Shown: in pieces, positions 47,601 through 56,600 of the stretch
How the letters are laid out: every line of letters begins with the position of its first letter
Numbering within the stretch: position 1 is the stretch's first letter
NCBI RefSeq assembly: GCF_019320115.1
Contig: NC_089589.1
Coordinates: 26,202,487 to 26,266,486 of the forward strand
Source of the DNA: Miscanthus floridulus
Lineage: Eukaryota; Streptophyta; Magnoliopsida; Poales; Poaceae
Reading direction: 5' to 3'
Length of the DNA: 64,000 nt
The notes under the pieces: model-generated
What the model was told of the DNA's origin: nothing
The model's database searches: none
Seen by the model: the letters and a program-made list of their open reading frames with translations, nothing else
Program-made: the position numbers and the translations under genes

Positions 47601-50600
47601 TCCAGATTCAGGCATCAAGGCAAAAACAACCTTGGCCAAATAGACCTTCGACCTTGACAAAGACCTACCCAGATTCAGACATCAAGGCAAAAACAACCTT
47701 GGCCAAATAGGCCTTCGACCTTGACAAAGACCTGTCCAGATTCAGGCATCAAGGCAAAAACAACCTTGGCCAAACAGGCCTACGACCCTTGACAAAGACC
47801 TGACCAGATTCAGGCATCAAGGCAAAAACAACCTCGTCCAAAATAGGCCTCCGACATTAACAAAAAACCAACCCAAGCATCAGGGGTAACACCATTATGG
47901 CGCTAGAACTAGGAAGAAGGTCTCCGCCATCGAAAATAGCAAAACGAGGAAAAGGTCTGACAAAACCCTGTCACTTAGGCACTAGGCCTATTTACTTCAA
48001 AAGATCTCAAAAGACACGAATAATTCAAGCAAGATATAGGCCATTAAAGCCAAGATACGTTCCAACAAACAACGTACCAAAAATTTAATAACCAAAAGCC
48101 ACCACCCCGCTATAAAATGGGTTCCCCCCACACCCTTAAAACCTCAGTCAGCACAAGGCACAAGGGGGGAAGAAGGCAGAGCACAAGCACAAGCCACAGC
48201 AATGGCCATGGAGGCAGGGGTCTCCTTAGATATCTAAGTCGGCCATAGATATTGTACGAAAACTCATAAAGTCGGAGGCAACAGTAGACGGTCGGAGACA
48301 GTGGGAAAAGAGACAGGAACTATGGCACGGTGAAGAACAGCGCAGGCCTACAGAAGAAGGGGGATATCGCATGAAATCTCGTAACATCCCCCTGACACCG
48401 GAGACCTAACCTGCCATCTCCACAAATGAAACATGTCCCATAGGTGTGCAGCGTCGGAGGCCCATACCACCAGACAGCTAAAACACTCAGCTAAAGAAAT
48501 ACCAAAAGTCTCCACCGTCTGCACAAGCTGCGCCAAACCTCCTATCGAATCAGACACCGATTCAGCAAGCCTCGTCAGGCAGACTTCAAGTACGCCTCCG
48601 CCAGCCAAAAAACTGCCAACACTTCTACCCTGGCCATCAAGCAAGCACAGAGAAGGAGAGAACATGGGGCGAAGGTCCTGGCCACCACCTCTGTATTGCG
48701 CACGTTTGCCCAAGCAAAGGACAACGGTGTGCAAGCTCGGGACTAGACGAGATATGTAAACTAGCACAACAGACATAAGCCCCCGCACAAACAATCAAGA
48801 AAGTGAACCTGTTTTGTATTCCATAAAACGTCAAGTAGCATTCTTATTGGACACAAACTTACAATAAAATCCTAACTATTGTGGCGGAGGTCCACGCCAA
48901 GCAAGCGCGCGAGTAAACCCAGCGCGCTCGTCGTCTATGTCAAACTTAACTGACTCAAACACGTCGCGCAGAACACTGCGGGGAAAGGCCGAACACCAAT
49001 ACTCCCAAAGCTCTCCGCTCACATAAATACCATCGTTGTAGAGAGTCAAAGGCACAACATCTTGCATAGGCTCCCTATTCGGAACCTGCGCAAGGTTAAA
49101 ATTTCCCACAAAACCATTCAAAACAAAAGAAAGTTTATTTACAAGAGTCCAACTGGACTACAATATACAAGCCAAAACAACTAAGTGCTACAAAGAGCCT
49201 AGACCTCCGGCGCATCGGCTACAGCAGAAGTCCCTGGAATGGAGCCTGCATCAACTGTGGGCGGGCACGGTGCCTGCGGCCTCCGACCATCACCACCGCC
49301 GATCGCAGCGCCCACCGGAGCGCCAGCGGTGGCGGAGGCACCGCCCGTGGTCGCTGAGCGCGGAACTGACGGAGGCCTGCCCGCAAGACTCTTCTGCGCA
49401 TCCTGTAGCACAGGCTAAAGTATCAGGGGCATAGGCAACGAAAGCCTTCGCAGCTTCGCAAAAAGCAAGGAGACAAAAATAGTAGCTACAAAGACTAGAA
49501 ATACCTTCGTCCTCTTTTCCTCCACCAGTTTCTGGGTGGCAGGTCTCCCAAATGGAGCCCAAAAGTACCTAATGAAATTTCTCAAGGTTTTTCACAAACC
49601 AAGAGAAGTCTCACCAAGCTCCTCCAGACCCGGCAGCGCTCCCTCCAGAATACTTTCGGTATGCGTACACCCGCCGCGCATCAAAAGCTTGGCGTAATTC
49701 GCTACTCCCGCCAGCGCCTTGTAGTCTATGCAGCCATTGATCAGACCAGGGAGCTTCGTAAGGTGACGCTTCAGCTAGGAGGCGAGGGCATAGACGTTGT
49801 CTTCCTCTGGAGGAGAGGAGGTTTCGCCTTCGAACTCGGCAACGATGGCCCAGTAATGGCCAATAGTTGAAGCAAGGACCCCCTTGACCGAGTCCAAATG
49901 CCTCGTCGTCAAAGACAGCTGCTCCCCCACCATAGCCGCGGATTCCTTCTGAGAGGCAAGCTCTCGCCGAGGACCCTCGGCCAACTCGTTCGCCCTACGG
50001 GCCTACTCGGCGGACAAAGCTTCCGCATCCCGGGCCTTGGCGAGATCGGCCCTCAAAGCCTCCTTTTCTTGTTCCTTCTCCGCCAGAGAAAGGCAGAGAG
50101 CTGCAAGGGAGTTGGACAAACCCCCTTTTTCACCTTCTAGGCGCTCATTCTCCACCTTCAGTGCTTCAATCATAGTATCTCGGTTGGAGACCTCGTGAGT
50201 GCAGCGCTCTTCCATAACAACGGCCATGTGATACCCCTGCGATTATAAAAGAAGAAGACCAAGGCGATCAGCAATAGAAACAAAAACAAGTCTAAAGGCG
50301 AACAAACACCAAAAAAGGCAAACCGCCGAAAACGCACCAAGCTCTGGTGTTCTAGATGAACACGGAGAAGTTGGAAGAAATCCATGTCCCTCAGACGCTG
50401 TTTGAAGCGATATGTTCAAAGAAGAACAAACAAACACAAGACCATAAGGTGAGAAAAGCAAATCTCACAATACATACACCAACTGCCAGAGACCACCTCC
50501 GACGTCTCCAAGAACCCCAAGATAGCACTCTTCCCAACCTGAGATAGAAGTGTCGGAGGAGCCTGCGTAAGAAAACAACAACAACAACAACTCAGGTCAG

Positions 50601-53600
50601 AGAGCCGATCAGAAATAGACAATAACAACAGGCCAAAAGATGAGTAAGATAAAACACTCTATACTCACTCGGACCCGGCGCTATCAGCCCCGGCTGCCCC
50701 GGACCAAACCTGACGCCGGCAGTAGCCACTCGCTCCTCCGGGGTGAGGAGTCCAGCCATGACATCACCTACAAAGCAACAAGTACATGGTATTAGCACTT
50801 GCTACAATACATAAACAAACAAACCGGGCGAAGATAGTAAACACAAAAATGTGCACCAAACAAACTTACTCATAAAAAGCCCAGGCTAGGCCACCTGCCG
50901 AGCCCCCTGGGCAGAAGTCTCTACCATATCATGTGGCGAAGGCCTAAAGGGCCGGATCTCCTCAGCCAGTGGCCTGGCGGGCGGAGGGCTCGAAGAAGAC
51001 CGAGTCACCAGGGCCTGCTTAGCAAGCACAGCCTCCGGCTACCCGACGCCGGCCGCTAGCACGGAGCGTGCTGCAAGGTAGCCTCTGCGCCCTCTTCAGA
51101 ACTTGAATATAGCCCGCCAAAAATGTCGAGCATAGGATCGGCGGCGCTAGCCTCCAGCTGTTTGGCAACACTCGCAGCACCGTGCAAGGTGCGTGCCGGA
51201 GCAGCGCTGGCCTCTGGACGCCCAGCACCGCTCATAGCGCCACTCATAGGGCACACCGGAGCTCTAGGAGAGCCACGATCCTCTCCGCTCGTGACCCGCA
51301 CATCCACTGACGGGACGGAGGAGCTCTGAACATCTTCACTGCCGGCGGAGGCAACGCCCGCACTACCGACCGAAGACATGGCCGATGCGATCACTAGAGC
51401 ACCGCTCTTCTTCTTCTTTTTCATAGGTGCCCAAGCAACAGCGGCGCCCTTCCTCTTCTTGGACTCAGCCTCCGCCGCAACATTCTTCGCAAAGGCCTTC
51501 TTCTTCTTCTTCTCAATCGAAGCCAGGACCTCGGCGGGAACCTCGCACTCCCGGTAGACGATCCCGACCTCCTCAAAAACTCAATTGAACCACGGCATGG
51601 TGCCTGCCATGGCTCTCCGAGATGGGTACTCACGCTCGGAAATTTTGCCAACCAACCCGACGGCGGCTTCCTCAACCTCAGAGACAAAACTGTCCTCCGT
51701 CACCCCCTCCCCCAAAGACTGCCCGAAGCGAAGGAACGGAATCCCGGCCTCCGACCCAAAATTAGGAACCTTCACCTGTTCTAGCTGAAAGGCTGGGTTG
51801 TCTCTGCCTAGGGGCCAGTAGTTGGAGGTCATAATCTCCTCCACCAGGTCGCGGCCCCCAGAGTATCGGCACGCTGCCGCAAAAGCCCGGTCGCAAGCCT
51901 CCCTCGCCGAAGACATCTCCTCCGGCGGATCCACACGCATATGCAGTGCCATCTCCTCCATTTTTGAAGTCAATGGATACTCCGCGACCTCCACACCATC
52001 CTCGATAGTGCCGCAGACCCCGTAGGTCTTCACGTAGAACCATTGCTCAAGCCAGCCATGGTCCCACTTGCCCTTCTGTCAAAAAGAAATCTCTAGGCGG
52101 TCTACGCCTTGGTTCCTCTTCGACATAAAGGTGCAACTACCATATTGGTAGGTCACCTCCACCCCCTTGCCCTCCCACACCTCCTTCTTCTTCTTCAGCT
52201 GCTTCTGCAGCTCGTAGTACGCGCAGAAGGTGTCCACATCTGGCTCGGCACCATAAGAAACACACGCCCAGCAGAATTTGCTGAGCGTGAGGAAGGCAGT
52301 AGGAGTCAGATGATGGAGTTGGACATTGAAGGTCTCCAACACCCAGTGGAGGAAGGGGATGTAAGAAAGGCGGAGGCCGTAGGTGAAGAAGTCCTGAAAC
52401 ACCACCGCATATCCCTCCTCCGGTTCCGGAACAGTCTAGCCAGGCGGAGGGATTTTTACCCTCGAAGAAGGAAAACATGATTCCTTCAACATCTCCACGA
52501 CTGCCTCTTCAGTAATGGAGGAGGGGCTGAAATCCCATGACTTTATTGCCATGTCTCTGGAATCCGTAGCGATCAGGTCTTCGACGGACACAGAGACACT
52601 CCCCAAATCCTCCTCCACTAGCTTTTCAAACTCCAATGGGGAGGCAGAGGCAAGCATGCACTCCTCAAAACGCGCACCCCAGCCGATGGCCCTAACGCTG
52701 AGAAGGTGGCGATAGGGTCTGAAGAAGGTAGGCCAGCGAGTATGGGCGGAGGCAGAAAAGAAAGCCACCGTGGCGGCAGCCTAGGCGCAAGACGTAGGCG
52801 AAAAGACAGAACACGTGAAGGCAGCAAAGGCGAAAGCGAAGAGAGCAGAGAGCGATTTCTCAAAGGCAAGGAAAGCGAATGAGCAATGTGGGGGGGACCC
52901 TGCCACCAACCCCGCCCTTATATAGGCCGTGGGCGGGTGGTTCGGCTCTCGCCATACAATGGTCATCTCTGGAGAATTCACCTGCCGCACAACGGTCATC
53001 TCTGAAGAAGTCGCAAGGTATACAACGGAAAGCGATATGGCGTAAACGGCCACAACGTAGGACAACGGCTAGATTTGATGCCCAACGGCTACTCTCAACG
53101 AGACCAGCGGCCGTGCCAGAGCAGGCCAGGGGGGAAGTAGCGGGGCCTCGCTCGGAGACACCAATGCATGTGGCCTCCGCCCCCACGGACGCCTTTGGTC
53201 AAGGCATTTTGAGCTCATGGCACGCTCAGGCGAACCGTGGTCTCAAAAGGGGGGAACTGTTGTAACACGGCCTCGGCGGGTGGCGAAGGCCTCCGACAGC
53301 GAGGTGTCACAAAGGCGTCTTCGACCGTCTTAGGGCAGAGATCTAGCGCTGACTAAAGGAACTTTCCTAGCTATGCTTGTAGGGCGCTGCACGAGGCTCA
53401 GCGAGCTTGTCGCGGATTCCGCCCGAGCCGAGCATGGGCATCTCCGGCCGCTCAGGCGGACGCCGCCCTGCTTCGGCTGACGGGCGTCTCCGGCGCTAAA
53501 GGCGGAGGCCGCCCTACCCCCGAACTAATCAAACAAACAACCTTGCCTAAGTGTGTGCAGGTACCTAAGCGCAGGCGCCCGTGGTCTGCGCGAGCGTGCC

Positions 53601-56600
53601 AGCATGGCCCCCGCGCGGCCGGGCGGAGACTTACGGATGAGGTCTCCGACCAAACCGGCGGAGACTCGTGTAGGCAGCTGCATGCCCCTGAAGATGGAGG
53701 CTAGTGTCGGGAACCCAGGCCTCTAGGCCGAAGACCGAGGCACGGTGGGCTGGCCGCTTATGGAGGCCCATTACTTGAAGATGGTGTGGCAAGATTGCCC
53801 CGCAAACGAGAGACTGGTGGTGGAATATTCCAGGAATGTACTGTAGCAGTTGAGGGACATTGTAATAAATTCTGTCAAGAGGTAGTTGAGTCCTATAAAT
53901 AGAAAACACTTATAATAGTATGGGAGGTTGGAGGATGAATTAATGAAACCTTAGTTTTGCGTGCCATTTCCCTACATGCCCACCTATCGTGCCTATTCCC
54001 CAAGCCTCCGCCTGAGGGCAACACTTGGCGGGCGGAGGCCTCTATCTCCTCCACACTGCCTGAGACCGCTAGTTTCAACATAGCGACTGCAATCATCCAC
54101 GAGCAAGAGGAAGTACCGCCGACCACCGTTTGTAGCAGGCGTGATCGGCCCACAGAGGTCGCCGTGGATGAGCTCGAGAGCGTCCTTCGCGCGATACTTG
54201 GCTGTCTTTGGGAATGGTAGCCTCCTCTGCTTCCCGGCTAAGCAACTGTCACACAGCTCGCCTCCGTACTTGATGTGGGGTAGCCTCGGACTATCTTTTC
54301 TAGCTGACCAAGCGCGTCGAAGCTAAGATGTCCAAACCGGGCATGCCACATCCACGGTTCCTCGGAGTGCCTTGCCGGCAGGCACACCGGCTACTCTACC
54401 TTTAGGTCGACCAGGTACAACCGGTTCAGGGACCTCTTCACCTTGGTGAGAAGTCGCTGCTCCCGATCCCTGATCCTAAGGACCCTGTCCTTGATCAGTA
54501 CCTCACTACCATGCTCATCCAGCTGACTAATGCTGATGATGCTGGAACGCAACTGTGGGATGTAATATACATCTGTTAGCGCGCGGTGCTCCCCATTCTA
54601 ACACCTAAAGATAATGGTGTCCCGCCCTTGGATAGCTACCCTTGAGCCATCACCAAACTTCACCATACCGATAACATCATCATCGAGCTCGGAGAAGGAT
54701 GCCTTGGAGCCCGTCATGTGGTTGCTAGCACTAGAGTCCAGATATCACCGCTACTCTAGTCGGCGCCCACATGTCCGAGGTGGACTTGGGCGCGTGGTTC
54801 GTCCAGGTTGACAGTCTTCAGGGCCTTCCCAAGTCATTCCACCGTCGTTGCCTCTTCCCTGTCCTCGGCCTCGAAGTTGTGCAGTGCACAGAACGTCGTC
54901 ATCAGGATAGTGGCCTCATCCTCATCATCAGCTTGCGCCAGATGAGCCTGAGCCTTCTTTTCCTGCTTGCGATTTGGGCACTCCCGTGCCCAATGGCCCA
55001 TCTTCCCGCAACGCCAGCAGGCGTTGGGGTCGACTTGCTTCTTCTCCGAAGAAGCCTTACCGTGGCGCTTGCCATTGCCACCGCGGCTGGAGGAGGCTGC
55101 CTTCCCGGAGTTCCTCCAAGCAGCCCACTCCTCTTCCGTCAGCAGGAGTTTCCCGCTATCCTCCGTTGCTGTCGCCTGCTCCAGGCGCTCGTCCACCGCC
55201 CGCGGATGACCTGTCACATCCTCAATGGTGAGGGTGGACAAGTCCAGCATCGTCTCTTTGGAGAGAGCGATCTAGATGTACTTCACCGGCACGGAGTGGA
55301 TGTACTTGGAGACCGCCTCCTCTTCGTCGATGGTGACACCATGGTCTTCAGTTTGCTGATGAGCGTCTGCAGGCGGAGGGAGAAGTCCTCTACCATTTCA
55401 CCATCCTTGAACTTGAGGTTGTCGTACTCCTGCTTCAGAAGCTGGACCGTCGCCTTCTATGCGCGGTCGGAACCGACGCGCATTGCCGCAATAGCCTCCC
55501 ACGCCTCCTTAGCCGAGCTCTTCGCCCCCAATGGCTCCCTGTACTCCGCCGGTACAGCAGCGAGGATAGCCTCCAACACTGACATATCATCTTCTTCATT
55601 GCCGGTGCCCTTGTCAACATCATTCCAGAGCCGTCGGGCTCTGAGCTTGACCTTCATGGTCACCGACCACTCTCCATGGTTGGTGCGAGTCAGCGTCGGT
55701 CAACTGGTGTCGCTGACCTCCCGCACCGTACGAACAACGACCTCCGGTCGTGGCTGGACAGCCACAGCAGTGCCACTGTTGTCGCCCATCTCTGAACCGC
55801 CCGTCATCGCCAGCGGTTAGTCTGGCGACGGTGCTTGTATGGCTCTGATACCACTTGTTGGCCCACAGGATCACCGGCTCAGGTGAGTGAACCACTCACC
55901 AGTCTTGCCGAGCACCCGCTAGTGTTGCCGAGCACCCACTAGCCGTGCCGACCATGAACAAGCGTTGTTCGTCCCACACACTATGGCTAGAGCTAGAAGA
56001 AGAAGGGAGAACAGAGCATGCACACACAGTACAAGACACCAGCGTTGGCCGAAGCCCTGTATGGGAGATGGCAAATCTGAACTCTCTTTACTGAGTTGCC
56101 GTGGTAGTCTATTTATACCATTCTATCCATCTAGTCCCAGTACAGCTGCCCTGCTGCAACAGTGACTAGATAACATACAGGGCTGACTCTGCGCCAGCCT
56201 CTGCATATGCCTACAGTGCTGTTGATGAGCCGTGAGGCGCCTGCACCTGCAGCGGCTACAGTATCACAGCAGGGGGTCTTTCGGCGCCGCCTTCTCTTGC
56301 TGTGTTCACACAAGATAGCAGTAGATTATCTAACATGGCATTCCTTTAACCTCCATTCCAAACAAGGCCTAAGTGAATGATACACTATAATACTGTAGAT
56401 GTAGAAACTTGTGACCCAAAGGCAATTGGCCTGATTGGAATGGTTACTAGATATATCAGTATATAGTTCCCATTTCATGTATTTTGGCAGTATATTCTCT
56501 GATGTTTGTTTAGATGATAATAAAATTTGGGTGGTTTATCGCCATTTTTCCGTGTTTATAGCCATGCACAGACCACTTTTATTTTCACCATCTATGCTTC

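Larger units (their letters stand above)
40733..54080 (+). mobile_element. Gypsy LTR retrotransposon with antisense ORF (Grande-like), 13.3 kb
   Basis: LTRs at 40733-41506 and 53258-54080 are flanked by the perfect duplication TAGCG (40728-40732, 54081-54085), inside the Copia integrase gene. The primer site follows the left LTR and a purine tract precedes the right one. gag-pol occupies 41544-47202. A 6 kb region behind pol holds 67-bp tandem repeats and a minus-strand multi-exon ORF. Size, order and antisense ORF resemble the maize-group Grande elements. All reading frames are interrupted. Confidence 0.92.
37431..56335 (-). mobile_element. Copia LTR retrotransposon, minus strand, split by a Gypsy element
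   Basis: Two 480-bp LTRs (37431-37910 and 55856-56335), each TGTTGG...TAACA, are flanked by the perfect 5-bp duplication TGGCA (37426-37430, 56336-56340). The primer site (TGGTATCAGAGCC on the minus strand, 55841-55853) lies next to the right-hand LTR, so the element reads leftward. Gag, protease, integrase, RT and RNase H appear in Copia order. Removing the nested Gypsy element and its duplication leaves about 5.55 kb, a normal Copia size. The LTRs differ at roughly two to three dozen positions by eye, so the insertion is not recent. Confidence 0.93.
36900..56369. mobile_element. Tourist-like MITE (560 bp) split by a Copia element
   Basis: The left end GGGACTGTTTGAAAC and the reverse-complemented right end GGCCTTGTTTGGAAT are related inverted repeats. 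TAA flanks both (36897-36899, 56370-56372). MITE sequence is 36900-37430 plus 56341-56369; everything between is later insertion. TAA duplication and 'gtttgg' ends place it in PIF/Harbinger. Confidence 0.75.

Noticed and set aside
48348..48794. Minus-strand 148-residue frame as part of the antisense gene
   Set aside because: It lies beyond the apparent last exon (stop at 49199), shows no similarity I recognise, and overlaps an equally long plus-strand frame.
54771..55820. 349-residue plus-strand frame
   Set aside because: It is the complement of Copia gag, whose minus-strand product has a CCHC knuckle.
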